Assembly (NCBI GenBank): GCA_025766275.1
Contig: JAFKAC010000017.1
Span: forward strand, 868,001 to 932,000
Direction: 5' to 3'
Source: Lactarius indigo
Lineage: Eukaryota; Basidiomycota; Agaricomycetes; Russulales; Russulaceae
Length of the DNA: 64,000 nt
The position numbers were made by a program, and so were the translations under genes. This document shows, piece after piece, positions 12,974-23,669 of the stretch (its first letter is position 1; every line of letters begins with the position of its first letter). Below the pieces are notes generated by a model that saw only the letters and a list, made by a program, of their open reading frames with translations, searched no databases and was not told the DNA's origin.

Positions 12974-14540
12974 ATGGCCATCTCATTTTACCGTGACATC
13001 ATTATCCGTGACTTGAGTCAGTTGATCCAGAGTCCGACTCATTATGGATTGTTGATCCTTTCTGCTTGCTATGTAGGGGTGATGGCCAGGGTGATGGCCA
13101 GGGTGATGGCCAGGGTGATGGTATCGTTCATAGTTACTTGGGTGCGTCTCTTTCGACGCCGATTATGTACGGGAAGCTTACTAGTAAACGTCTCACAGGT
13201 TGTAACATGGTCAATCACGGTCAGTTTTACTCTCCCTTCGTTGTTATTTTCAAGTTCAATGAGAGTTTCAGTGGTTACGCGACCCCAAGTTGTATGGGCT
13301 CGAAGGGTCGAAGGAAGAACATGAAATAACAATAACGATGGAAACATTGAAGAAACTTGGATATGGAGAGCTCAAGTTGGATGAATACGAAAGTCAGTTC
13401 ACATCAACTCTGCCCGGCCTGCAGGTTTCACAGATCTGCATAGAGAAAATTGCATCCGAGATCATTCACCCTGATCATATCGATGTTCGACTCACAGGTA
13501 TGCCCCCCGCGAATCTCCCTTGCACCTTAACTTTGAGTCCATATGATAGATATTGGCGGCCTGGAACACATCATATCTTCATTACGAGAATCCGTCATCA
13601 TCTCCCTTCTGAACCCCGACCTGTTTCGCTCATCCGCTCTCTTGACGGCACCCAAAGGCGTCCTACTTCATGGGCCGCCAGGATGTGGTAAAACGATGCT
13701 AGCAAAAGCCCTCGCGAAGGAGTCTGGCGCGACGTTCATTAACATCTCACCATCGGTGTTAACGAACAAGTGGTTCGGAGAATCGAACAAATTAGTTGCT
13801 GGATTATTCAGCCTAGCACGGAAGACGCAGCCTAGTATCATCTTCATAGACGAGATCGATTCGCTCCTCGGTGAGCGAAGCGAGCATAATCACGAGACCA
13901 CTACAATGATGAAAGCAGAATTCTTGGCGTGCGTCGGGTTTTTGTTTGGTTTTTTTGGCGGAGACACGGGTTTCTGACGTCTTTTCAGCTTATGGGATGG
14001 TCTCCTCTCTGGCTCCGATAGTATATTAATCCTTGGGGCGACGAACAGAATTGAAAGCATTGATCCAGCTTTCCTTAGACGAATGCCGAAACAATTTCCC
14101 ATTTCCTTACCTGACGCAGCGCAGCGAGAGAAGATCCTGAGGTTGGTAAGTTGGCTCGTCAATCTTGAGCTCGGTTCCATGCCACCCTTTTGTCCTTGAT
14201 GCGCTAATACTCTTCTCAGCTGCTTAGTGACGTGCGGCTTGCCCCAAATTTCCCTATGCAGGTCCTAGTTGAGCATTCGAGTGGAAAGTCGGGTTCAGAC
14301 CTGAAAGAGTTGTGTCGAGAGGCTGCAATGTTACCCGTTCGCGAACTTTTGCGCCAGGGTAACGGTGACGCCGCTGTTCTTGCTCGTGGCCAAGGCGAGG
14401 TGCGTGTTCTCATCTCCTTTCAGTTGATCTTTTCGGAAACACGTTCTGGACAGGGCCTTGAACTTCGCCCCCTTACGATCAAAGACTTCATCACTCCAGG
14501 TGGATCTTCGGTGGTCGTGCATGATATTGATGTACAGTAG
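12974..14540 (+). CDS. Msp1/ATAD1-like AAA+ ATPase, copy 2
   Basis: Same exon plan as copy 1. The core has Walker A GPPGCGKT, Walker B IIFIDEID and sensor GATNR, and the AAA lid reads [14 protein letters not shown] small change is [16 protein letters not shown] in place of the usual [12 protein letters not shown]. The last shared exon (from about 14455) reads [17 protein letters not shown] and then a stop at 14538-14540, within a 41-bp local duplication of the 'GGTGGATCTTCG' phrase. Removing a 38-nt GT-AG segment inside that duplication would instead fuse the protein to the hydrophobic frame at 14552-15271, as in copies 3-5. The N-terminal exon has an in-frame 12-bp repeat expansion, and the frame into the linker is broken by one base relative to copy 3. 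Functional status is uncertain. Confidence 0.7.
13079..13120 (+). repeat. 12-bp tandem repeat in the N-terminal exon of Msp1-like copy 2
   Basis: About 3.5 units of GTGATGGCCAGG. It keeps frame and would encode repeated V-M-A-R. The same exon in the other units has a single GTGGTGGTAG-like sequence, so this is a private slippage expansion. Confidence 0.85.
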
Positions 14541-14551
14541 GTGGATCTTCG

Positions 14552-15271
14552 ATGGCCGTGCACGCTCAGTCGGATGCTGTCGGCTCTATAATGCCACTGG
14601 ATGGTACCCGACGTAACTGGATGCAAAGTTTGAATATAACAGGAAGGGAGGTGCGGGTGAGGGCGCCTTCTATGTGGGCACTGATGAGGGGTCTGACGCG
14701 AGGCCTAGGCATTATCTGCCTTCTCGGAGTCTCTTTTTTCATCGAGTGGATCTTGGCATGGCTCGCCGACCTTTGCTTTTCCGCGCTCGTCTTGCCCTGT
14801 TATCATGTCCTTGTCGGTATTATTGACAATATATTTTCTCTCCCCCTCATTGTCTTCCTCATATTATCCCTCGTATTATCCCTCCTTTATTCTTTCTTTG
14901 TTCATAGACGCATCCATCATTGTTCTCTAATATTCGCCACAACTACGGTTCCTAGGGCCCTCGTAGACAGGCCCGCGAACCCACGCCTCGTACCGTCTTT
15001 GTTTGCTACGCCCGCACCCCCCTATATTCGCCCATATCCCTCTTGTCTTGGGTACCACGCGTATTTTGGCACCCTTTGTATTGCGTCTCGGCCACTCGTG
15101 CATTACCAGTATCTCGTTTCCATTTTCCGTTGTGCCTCATCTCCACCCTACATCTCATATCGTACTTCCTACACCATACATTTCTTCCCCCTTGCCTTGC
15201 TGTCCCCCCACTTCATATTTAAGCACCACCTTTGCTTTACCAAAACAGTGCTCACCACCGTTGTTACATGA
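14552..15271 (+). CDS. Hydrophobic tail frame linked to Msp1-like copy 2
   Basis: A 239-codon frame starts MAVHAQSDAVGS, which matches the tail of the other copies ([12 protein letters not shown]), so it is homologous to their C-terminal extension. It then has several hydrophobic stretches (GIICLLGVSFFIEWIL, LADLCFSALVLPCYHVLV, SLPLIVFLILSLVLSLLYSFF). Beyond about 14910 it continues into sequence that is 3' flank in the other units, so only the first 120 codons or so are likely to matter. It is probably the continuation of copy 2, either joined by a very short intron or separated by the stop at 14538. Confidence 0.45.
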   Translation: MAVHAQSDAVGSIMPLDGTRRNWMQSLNITGREVRVRAPSMWALMRGLTRGLGIICLLGVSFFIEWILAWLADLCFSALVLPCYHVLVGIIDNIFSLPLIVFLILSLVLSLLYSFFVHRRIHHCSLIFATTTVPRALVDRPANPRLVPSLFATPAPPYIRPYPSCLGYHAYFGTLCIASRPLVHYQYLVSIFRCASSPPYISYRTSYTIHFFPLALLSPHFIFKHHLCFTKTVLTTVVT

Positions 15272-15376
15272 TCCTATTTTTAGACCTCCGTGATCCCCGA
15301 GGCCAGGTACACTCGAAGGATAAAACTTGCAAATCGGGCACTCGTCTTCCCCCTGTCGCTCACTCTTGTCCGTATT

Positions 15377-15921
15377 TGTTGAAATACAGTGAGCCCATGC
15401 GCAACTTGCCTCGGCATCGGGCATCTCCCGCTCATGAAGTGGATACGTATGTGCTCGTGTTACGCGTTGTATTGTACTGAGAGTACATGCCCTGGAGGCG
15501 TGCAAAGAGTGGTCTCGCACCACGATCGTTGCCGCTTAGTGTCTCAACTACGAATGTTTAATCAAGGACAATCCCCTGGACTAACATTTTGGTGTTTAGT
15601 TTTGGTGTTCATTTCTCTGTCCAACTACAGAAGGTGGACCTCCGTCCTCATGAATTCACAAGTAGATACTGTATTTACGACGTATTTAGCACGTATTATA
15701 CACCTGGTGCTCCAGTTGTTCACACTACGAGCGTCTGAAGCATCTGGAAAAACCTCCCGGAATAATGCCGTGACGCGATAATTAATGATAATTAAGACTA
15801 GCGAGCACTGGCGACATCATACAGTAATGTCAATAATTCTTGCTCAATACGGAAATTATCAAAGTAGGTTTTTCCTGATGACCGTGCCAGTATCCGAGTC
15901 CCAGTCTGCTGCTTTTCAACA
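15377..15921. mobile_element. Solo LTR (545 bp), family unknown
   Basis: Ends are TGTTGAAATAC and GCTTTTCAACA, giving TG...CA termini with inverted TGTTGAAA. It is flanked by GTATT (15372-15376) and GCATT (15922-15926), a 5-bp target duplication with one mismatch. Unit 4 carries the empty site (TTCGCATTCTCGCTCTT near 24155). The short terminal inverted repeat and 5-bp duplication fit an LTR, and the terminal sequence suggests Ty1/copia, but no internal region remains to confirm this. Confidence 0.65.
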
Positions 15922-16436
15922 GCATTCTCGCTCTTCCCTTGTCCTTGCGCTCCCTGAATGCCTCTGGGATAGTATCTGTGCCAATATCTTCCCACTCTCG
16001 AGTCATCGGATATCGGTTCGCTCTTACATTCCGTAACAGCCGCAGTGTTTTTTTTTTGAGTTCTATTTCCGTGCACTTCGCCGTGTATTACTGGTTTGTG
16101 TCCCTCAATTCCCCGCCGGTGAACATCCAAGGGAACATAGTGAATATTTTTAGTAATTTTTTACTCACGGGTGTCTGTCATACTCGACTCTCGGGTGCCC
16201 CCAGAACCTGGCTTCCGAGCCACAAGAGTCCCCCAGAGCCACCTTACAAGCGAACTCTCCGATGCCAGTACGCCAAATTCGGACCATATACTGTACTCGT
16301 AATTTCGGCGCCGCGTCGTGAGATGTACAAGCAGGGGTTCTCGGCGCCACCCACAACGAAAGAAGGAATCCCACGCCGATTGGTTGTATGGCCCTGTGTA
16401 AATGGCGCGTATCCCCTGCGATACCATGCGGACTTC

Positions 16437-16731
16437 TTTTTTTTTTTTTGGATCAGTTTGTATTCCGGGATGCATACGCTAGGTACAGACCGGTCGCCGT
16501 AGACGACATTTATGAGAAAGCGTGGAATGGGTGCCCCGAGATGTAAGTAAGAGAAGCAGAGTCAGACAACGCAAATATACGAAACGGGAGATTGTCAGGT
16601 TGAGCCCCGTGGGGCGCGTGGAAACGGAGACATAGTAACAGGAGGAGAAACGTGAGACAAGTGTCCACTCTTACCTAGTCGGGTTCCGGTGGCACATCGG
16701 GAGGGGGCGGGCCGGATTCCGGACGGGACGC
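16437..16731 (-). mobile_element. Retroposed LINE/SINE fragment, poly(A) on minus strand
   Basis: A 295-bp insertion is flanked by an exact 15-bp target duplication TACCATGCGGACTTC (16422-16436 and 16732-16746). Read on the minus strand it ends CCGGAATACAAACTGATCC followed by poly(A). That resembles the tail of the insertion at 20351-20690 (CCGGAATAAAATCGATTC plus poly(A)). Unit 5 (about 28820) shows the uninterrupted target. This is a 5'-truncated copy with no coding capacity. Confidence 0.85.
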
Positions 16732-17131
16732 TACCATGCGGACTTCCGACGACTACTTTACTCGCAGGGCGACATCTAGGCGACAGAACGTGAAGGTGCG
16801 CAAAAAAGACGGGATCTGTCCGAGGGCATCCATCGCGCTGACCGCAATTTTTTCTAGTACGCGACATGATCTTGCTGGTTTTGGTTTTTGCCGAGTCTTC
16901 TGTGACATAACCTAGTTCGGCGATGTGGTGCTTCGGCAGCCGCATGCAGCGCGCGTGTCGTCCTTACTTCCCACTGGGCTTAGGGTCACAACTTGCGTTC
17001 GACCACCGCGCCCCATCGCCCAGCTGCTCTACCCACCGTACAATCCCAGCTTGTTCTCATCAGAGTGCTCAATCCTTTGATTCCTTTCCAGCTGCTCGTC
17101 TTGTAGCTACATCGTGCGACATCGTGCGAGG

Positions 17132-19390
17132 ATGGACACCTCGCACTACCGTGAAATCATTGACGGTGAGTTGGTCCGAAGTCCCAGTCATTGGGGATAG
17201 TTGACCTTATTTACTTGCCATGCAGGGGTGGTGGTAGTATCCATAGTTTATCAGGTGCGTCTCCGCTAATGCAAACGACGTATACGGGAACCCTACTAGT
17301 AACGTCCTACAGATTGTAACATCGTCGGCCACGGTCAGTTATACTCTCATTCGTCGCTATTTCCGAGTTCAATGAGGGTTTCAGTGGCTTCGCAACTCGG
17401 TTAGGGCCGAAGGGCCGAAGGAAGAAATAGCGATGGGAACATTGAAGAAACTCGGACATGAAGGGCTGACATTGAATGAACACGAAAGTCAGTTCACATC
17501 ATCTCGGCCCTGCCTCCAAGTTTTACAGATCTTCATAGAACGAATTGCATCCGAGATTATTCACCCTGATCGTATCGATGTTCGACTCACAGGTATGCTC
17601 CCCGCGAATCTTCCTTGAACCTCGGCTTTGAGTCTCTATGATAGATATTGGCGGCCTGGATGACATCATATCTTCATTACGAGAATCCGTCATCATCTCC
17701 CTTCTGAACCCCGGCCTGTTTCGTTCATCATCTGCTCTCTTGATGGCACCCAAAGGCGTCCTACTTCATGGGCCGCCAGGATGTGGTAAAACGATGCTAG
17801 CAAAAGCCCTCGCGAAGGAGTCTGGCGCGACATTCATCAATATCGCACCATCGGCGTTAACGAACAAGTGGTTTGGGGAATCGAACAAACTAGTTGCTGG
17901 ATTATTCAGCCTAGCACGGAAGATGCAGCCTTGTATCATCTTTATAGATGAGATCGATTCACTTCTCCGAGAGCGGAGTGAGCATGACCATGAGGTCACT
18001 GCAATGATGAAAGCAGAATTCATGACGTGTGTCAGTCTTTTTTGTTTTTTTTGCAGGTATCTGATGTCATCGCAGCTTATGGGACGGCCTCCTGTCGGGC
18101 TCAGATAGGATATTAATCCTTGGGGCGACGAACAGGATTGAGGACATTGATCCGGCTTTCCTTAGACGAATGCCGAAACGATTTCCGCTTTCGTTACCTG
18201 ACGCTGCGCAGCGAGAGAAGATCCTGAGGTTGGTGAGTTGGCTCGTCGATTTAAAGCTCTGTTCCATACTATTTTCTTACCTGGGTTGTCCTTGACGAAC
18301 TGATATTCTTCACAGCTGCTCAGGGATGTGCGGCTTGTCCCAGATTTCCCTATGCGGGCCCTAGTTGAGCATTCGGATGGAATGTCGGGCTCGGACTTGA
18401 AAGAGTTGTGTCGAAATGCCGCAACGTCGCCCCTCGGCGAACTTGTGCGCCAGGGTAATGGTGACATCTCCCATCTTGCTCGTGGCCGAGGAGAGGTGTG
18501 TACGTGTCTCCTTTCAGTCGATCTACTCAGCAAAATGCTCTGGACAGGGCCTTGAACTTCGTCCCCTTACGATCAAAGACTTTATCAGTCCAGGTGGTTC
18601 TTCGGTGGTCGTGCGCGCTCAGTCTGATGTTCTCGGCTCTGAAAGACCGCCGTATCACACCCAGTATAACGGGATGCAAACTTTGGAGATAAAAGAAAAC
18701 ACAACAGGAAAGGGGGTGGTCGTGCGTGCTCAGCCGGATACTCCCGGCTCTGTAAGACCGCTGGTTAGTACCCAGAGTAACAGGACGCAGACTTTGAAGA
18801 AGAAAAAAAACACAAAAGAAAAGGGGGTGGTCGTGCGTACTCAGCCAGATATTCTCGGCTCTATAAGACCGCTGATCAGTACCCAGAGTAACAAGACGCA
18901 AACTTTAGAGATGAAAGAAAACACAAAAGAAAAGGGGGTGGTCGTGCGTACTCAGCCAGATACTCTCGGCTATATAAGACCGCTGATCAGTACCCAGAGT
19001 AACAAGACGCAAACTTTAGAGATGAAAGAAAACACAAAAGAAAAGGGGGTGGTCGTGCGTACTCAGCCAAATACTCTCGGCTATATAAGACCGCTGATCA
19101 GTACCCAGAGTAACAAGACGCAAACTTTAGAGATGAAAGAAAACACAAAAGCAAAGGGGGTGGTTATGCATGCTCAGCCGGATACTCTCGGCTCTATAAG
19201 ACCGCTGGTTAGTGCCCAGAGTAACAGGACGCAAATTTTGGAGATGAAAGAAAACACAAAAGGAAGGGAGGTAGTATGGGCAGGGGGGTCGTCTATGTTG
19301 GTAACGAGAAGGAATCTACTGCCAAGCCTACGCACTATCCGCCTCTTTGGAGTCTGTTTTTTAATCGCCTGTCTTCTCCTTTTCGTGTGA
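17132..19390 (+). CDS. Msp1/ATAD1-like AAA+ ATPase, copy 3, with repeat domain and C-terminal membrane segment
   Basis: The AAA core is complete and in frame after splicing: Walker A GPPGCGKT, Walker [54 protein letters not shown]. After [17 protein letters not shown] the protein does not stop. It continues through six 37-residue repeats (VV.R.QPDTLG..RPL.S.Q type) and ends with a hydrophobic stretch [15 protein letters not shown] just before the stop, the layout of a tail anchor. The upstream linker [13 protein letters not shown] runs in frame from the N-terminal exon but meets TGA where copy 5 has TGG. So either the N-terminal anchor is lost and translation starts at the downstream ATG (about 17433), or this copy is damaged. 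The ATPase core itself shows no break. Confidence 0.8.
18605..19270 (+). repeat. Six in-frame 111-bp tandem repeats in Msp1-like copy 3
   Basis: Units begin at 18605, 18716, 18827, 18938, 19049 and 19160, exactly 111 bp apart. Each encodes 37 residues starting VV and ending in a Lys/Gly-rich stretch near ENTKEKG. Units 3-5 are almost identical, while units 1, 2 and 6 are more diverged, which fits recent expansion from the middle. Copies 4 and 5 contain only one degenerate unit at the same position. Confidence 0.95.
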
Positions 19391-20350
19391 ACCTTGCTCT
19401 GGTATCATTTCCCAGCTGGCGTTATACTTTTCCCCCTTCCACGGTCTCACTCACATTGTCCCACCTTTCTTTCTTCCTCGTTCATAGGTGCATCCCCATT
19501 CTCTAATATTCGCTACGACAACGGCTCATAGGTCACTCATAGATAGGCCCCACGGGCTTGCGCCTCGTTTCCATGCCCCGTCCTGCCTCGTCTCCACCCC
19601 GCGTCTTATATCGTCCTTCCAGGACCATACATTTCCTCACTCTTTGTGTTGCTGTTTCCTCACTTTACACCTTCTACCCTCTGGCTCCATTTGTATCTAA
19701 GCACTACCATTTCTCTATTGTAACAGTTGTTACCCTCTCATCCTATTGTTAGACCTGTGTGATCCTCGAGGTCGGGCCCACTCGAAGCATAAACTTGCAA
19801 GTCAGGCACTCGCTTTTTCGCTCTTCTTTTGTCCTTCCGTTCCCTGGATGCTTCAGGATAGTTATATGCGCATTCGTGCTAATATCCTCTCACTCTCTAG
19901 TTGTTGGATATCTGTTCCCTCTTGCACAAATTGCTACCATGTTCGCCTCGGTTGCCGTCTTGGTTCTGTTCACCCTATCTGATCTTCTCCCTTCTCGTCA
20001 CGGGATCCCACTCCGCCTTTGAACCCACAGGATTGACCTTGTCACCCTATTTAGATTGGACTGTATCGTACCCTCACTCAAATAAGTAATATTTACTAGT
20101 CGCAGTCCGGTGCAGAGCTTGAGGCTGCGCACCCCCTGGATCCCGACGTCACTTCACCTACTATTACTGCTTGACTGCAGGTTGGCGAAAGCGCTGACAA
20201 GGATCTTCACAAAACTAGTTTTTCTATTCCACTTTGCAGGTCCGACTCCCCTTTTTGCGTGGCCCAAACACCATTATTCAGGAGTAGACGCAGTATATCC
20301 GACCACCCTTCTGTTACGGTCAATGCATGTATGAGAAACGCATAACGGAC
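19391..20350. other. Spacer of unit 3
   Basis: Homologous to the 3' flanks of copies 2, 4 and 5. Around 20018-20045 it holds a phrase aligning to the end of the copy 1 coding region and its TGA, far beyond the present stop of copy 3. Landmark TACTAGTCGCAG follows. No gene is supported. Confidence 0.5.
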
Positions 20351-20690
20351 CCGCACCACGGCATTAGACGTGTTCAACATACTGCCCATCCAATTATGCC
20401 TTTTCCTCCAGCGCTCTGTCTCTGCGTATGCACCTTGCCGCCCTGTGCCCAGCACAGCCCCGTAATGCTCGCGCTTCGGCGACCCCACCTACGTACCTTA
20501 CCTTGACCATAACCGTCTACCTCTGGGAGGTGACCTCTAGTTTGACTATTTACCACTTGATTTACCACTCTGCCCGCACGTGAGTCTCGACTTATCTTAC
20601 CTCTTACAAATTCCTATTGCATGTTGGCGACTGGAGACCGGCTTTGTATTACGTACTGCCCCGGAATAAAATCGATTCAAAAAAAAAAAA
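20351..20690 (+). mobile_element. Retroposed LINE/SINE tail in unit 3
   Basis: A 340-bp insertion ends CCGGAATAAAATCGATTC plus A12. It is flanked by CGCATAACGGAC (20339-20350 and 20691-20702), with extra As making the duplication up to 15 bp. Units 1, 4 and 5 lack it. No open frame is recognisable, so it is either a 5'-truncated LINE 3' untranslated region or a SINE using the same tail. Confidence 0.85.
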
Positions 20691-20702
20691 CGCATAACGG
20701 AC

Positions 20703-21640
20703 AATGTATCAAAACAAAAGACGACGTGCGGCGTCTTTCGGTGAGTCAGCGCAGCGCGGCAATATTTACATTTAGAGCTCAATCTTTCCAAGTGACGTGC
20801 GTCGACGTGATTTACAAGAAAAGGCTGAAAGGGCGTGAGAGCGAAGGGTAAAACTATGAATGCAAGAATACCTCGGATGGAGCCCCGTTGACGTTAGAGA
20901 GCGAGGCAGCGAGGGTGAGGGAAAGGGTTTCGAGGAACAGCCAAGAATGATGTCAAGACACAGAGAAAGAAAGCACACTTTGCGCACCCTTCTGTAAACT
21001 GTAAATGGGGGATAAATGTTCGATAAACATCGAGGGAGCGATCAAGGATGAACACCAGGAAGGGTATTCTTGCTCAACCCGTTACGGAAATAAGGCTCAT
21101 TGGAGGCGTATGGGGATAAAGCAAGCTGCGTAATTTAGTACGAATCCCCAACATCGTCATCATGCAAAGATGGGCGACAGCGATGCAGCGTGCAACTAGA
21201 AAAAGTTTATGATGAGTATTATGCACTCAGACAAACAGCAAACCTTCATGTCAGTGACTGATTTCTCTAGCATAAATCACTGAAAGTCTTAACAGCTCAA
21301 AGAAAAGGGGTGGGGGGAGAGGCACAGAACGAAGCAAGGGGAGAAAAGAATGGAGGGTGGAGGACTTTCGTCAGGCTGGACCGGAACGCGGAACAGCTCA
21401 CGTGCGTGCTGTTTGAAGCCCAGACTCAGATGTGGCGAAATTCATCGTCGCAGAGGCGTGTAGTTGCGCAACAGTTGACATCACACTGTTAAAAAAAGGG
21501 AGGAAGGAAGTGACGACGCAATGCACACAGTCGTTTGATGAAAAGGGGGTCTAGTGTACAAAAAAAATGCTGCAACCGAGTTGCAAACAGCATTCAAGGC
21601 CCGCCGAGTGCGGGACCACTCCGGGACGACCCGATAGTAA
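20703..21640. other. Sequence unique to unit 3
   Basis: After about 20735 similarity to the other units stops and resumes near 21660. The stretch contains A/G-rich DNA and no supported gene. It may be an older insertion whose ends I cannot define. Confidence 0.4.
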
Positions 21641-21641
21641 T

Positions 21642-21658
21642 GATAGATAGATAGATAG
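21642..21658 (+). repeat. GATA microsatellite
   Basis: Four GATA units plus one base just upstream of the unit 4 promoter block. Confidence 0.9.
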
Positions 21659-21892
21659 TACTACTGCATAGAAATGTGGTGATGCTCCGGCGGCTATGCG
21701 CAAGTAGTGCACGTGTTGTCAGTTGCCGCCACTCCGTGTTCAAGATCACAATCGAGGTCTCTTGCGTTCGGCCACCGAGCACCGTCACCCGACTGTTCAA
21801 TTTAACCAGCAACTCCAACTCATTCTAAACAGAGTCATCAATCCTTTCGGCCACTCGTTGAGCAGCTATACCACCCAGACCAACGTACAAGG

Positions 21893-23669
21893 ATGGCCAT
21901 CCCACATTACCGTGAAATCATTGACGGTTAGTTGATCCAAAGTTCGAGTCGTTGTGATCGTTGACCCTTTTCTGCTTGCTATGTAGGGGTAGTGGTAATG
22001 TTCGTAGTTTCTCAGGTGCGTCTGCTGATGCAAATGAAGTATACGGAAAGCCTAATGACAAGTGTTCCACAGGTCGCAACACGGTCAGTCGCGGTCAGTT
22101 TTGCTCTCTCATTCGTCGCTATTTTCAAGTCTAATGGGAGTTTCAGTGGTTGCGCGACTCGAATAAGCCCGAGAGGTCGAAGGAAGAAATAGCGATGGGA
22201 ACATTGAAGAAACTCGGACATGGAGGGCTCGAGTTGAATGAACACGAAAGTCAGTTCACATCATCTCGGCCCTGCCTCCAAGTTTTACCGATCCTCATAG
22301 AACGAATTGCATCCGAGATTATCCACCCTGATCATATTGATGTTCGACTCACAGGTATGCTCCTCGCGAATCCTCCTTGCACCTTGACACTGAGTCCCTA
22401 TGATAGATATTGGCGGCCTGGAACACATCATATCTTCATTACGAGAATCCGTCATCATCTCCCTTCTGAACCCCGACCTGTTTCGCTCATCCGCTCTCTT
22501 GACGGCACCCAAAGGCGTCCTACTTCATGGGCCGCCAGGATGTGGTAAAACGATGCTAGCAAAAGCTCTTGCGAAGGAGTCCGGCGCGACATTCATTAAC
22601 ATTGCACCATCGACGTTAACGAACAAGTGGTTTGGGGAATCGAACAAATTAGTTGCTGGATTATTCAGCCTGGCACGGAAAATACAGCCTTGTATCATCT
22701 TTATTGATGAGATCGATTCACTTCTCCGAGAGCGGAGTGAGAATGACCACGAGGTCACTGCAATGATGAAAGCAGAATTCATGACGTGTGTCAGTCTTTT
22801 TTGTTTTTTTTTGCAGGTATCTGATGTCATCGCAGCTTATGGGACGGTCTCCTGTCGGGCTCAGATAGGATATTAATCCTTGGGGCGACGAACAGGATTG
22901 AGGACATTGATCCGGCTTTCCTTAGACGAATGCCGAAACGATTTCCGCTTTTGTTACCTGACGCTGCGCAGCGGGAGAAGATCTTGAGGTTGGTGAGTTG
23001 ATTCGTCGATCTCAAGATCGGTTCCATCTTCTAGCCTAGCTTGTCCTTGGTGAACTAATACTCTTCTCAGCTGCTCAGGGATGTACCGCTTTCCCCAAGA
23101 TTTCCTATGCGGATCCTAGCCGAGTATTCGAGGGGAAAGTCGGGCTCTGACTTGAAAGAGTTGTGTCGGGACGCTGCGATGTTGCCCGTCCGCGAACTTG
23201 TGTGCCAGGGTAACGGTGACATCTCCCTTCTTGCCCGTGGCAAAGGCAAGGTGCGTACCCGTCCTCTCAGTTGACCCATCTAGCAACATGTTCTGCACAG
23301 CCCCTTGAACTTCGTCCTCTCACGATCAAAGACTTCATTAATCCGGCCAGTCCTTCAATGGTCGTGCGCGCTCAGTCGAATGCTCTCGGCTTTATAAAAC
23401 CGCAGGATTGTATCCAGCGTAACAAGACTCAAAATTGGGATATAACAGGAAGTGGGGCGTGGGCAATGGTGTCTTCGATGTTGCTGGGATGCCTTGGCAC
23501 TATTGGCATTCTCGGGACCACTTTTTTAACCGCGTGGTTCGCCTATCTTTGCTTTTCCACGCTCGCCTTGCTCTGGTATCGTTGCCTTGTTCTAATTCTC
23601 AAGCTATTCTATCTCGCTTTCAAAATCTTCTTCACGTTGATCTTCTTTTTTTTCTTCATCTCTCTCTGA
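21893..23669 (+). CDS. Msp1/ATAD1-like AAA+ ATPase, copy 4, with hydrophobic C-terminus
   Basis: Splicing as in the other copies gives an intact core: [47 protein letters not shown] and FLRRMPKRF. The lid reads [13 protein letters not shown]. The C-terminal exon reads [15 protein letters not shown], a single degenerate repeat unit, and then about 70 hydrophobic residues. These could form two or three membrane segments ([56 protein letters not shown]) and end directly at the stop. The N-terminal exon ([12 protein letters not shown], then VVVMFVVSQ) resembles the normal Msp1 anchor, but the linker frame has a stop (TAA) where copy 5 has CAA. The lid-to-tail exon has GKGK in place of GQGE before the splice site. 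Confidence 0.75.

Noticed and set aside
12974..19390. Treating repeated spacer blocks as a CRISPR-like or rDNA repeat
   Set aside because: Repeat units are kilobases long, contain intron-bearing protein genes and have no short regular repeat-spacer pattern or rRNA motif.
10862..22830. Minus-strand frames of 80-125 codons opposite the AAA genes
   Set aside because: They are mirror frames of conserved plus-strand exons and recur only because the exons are duplicated.
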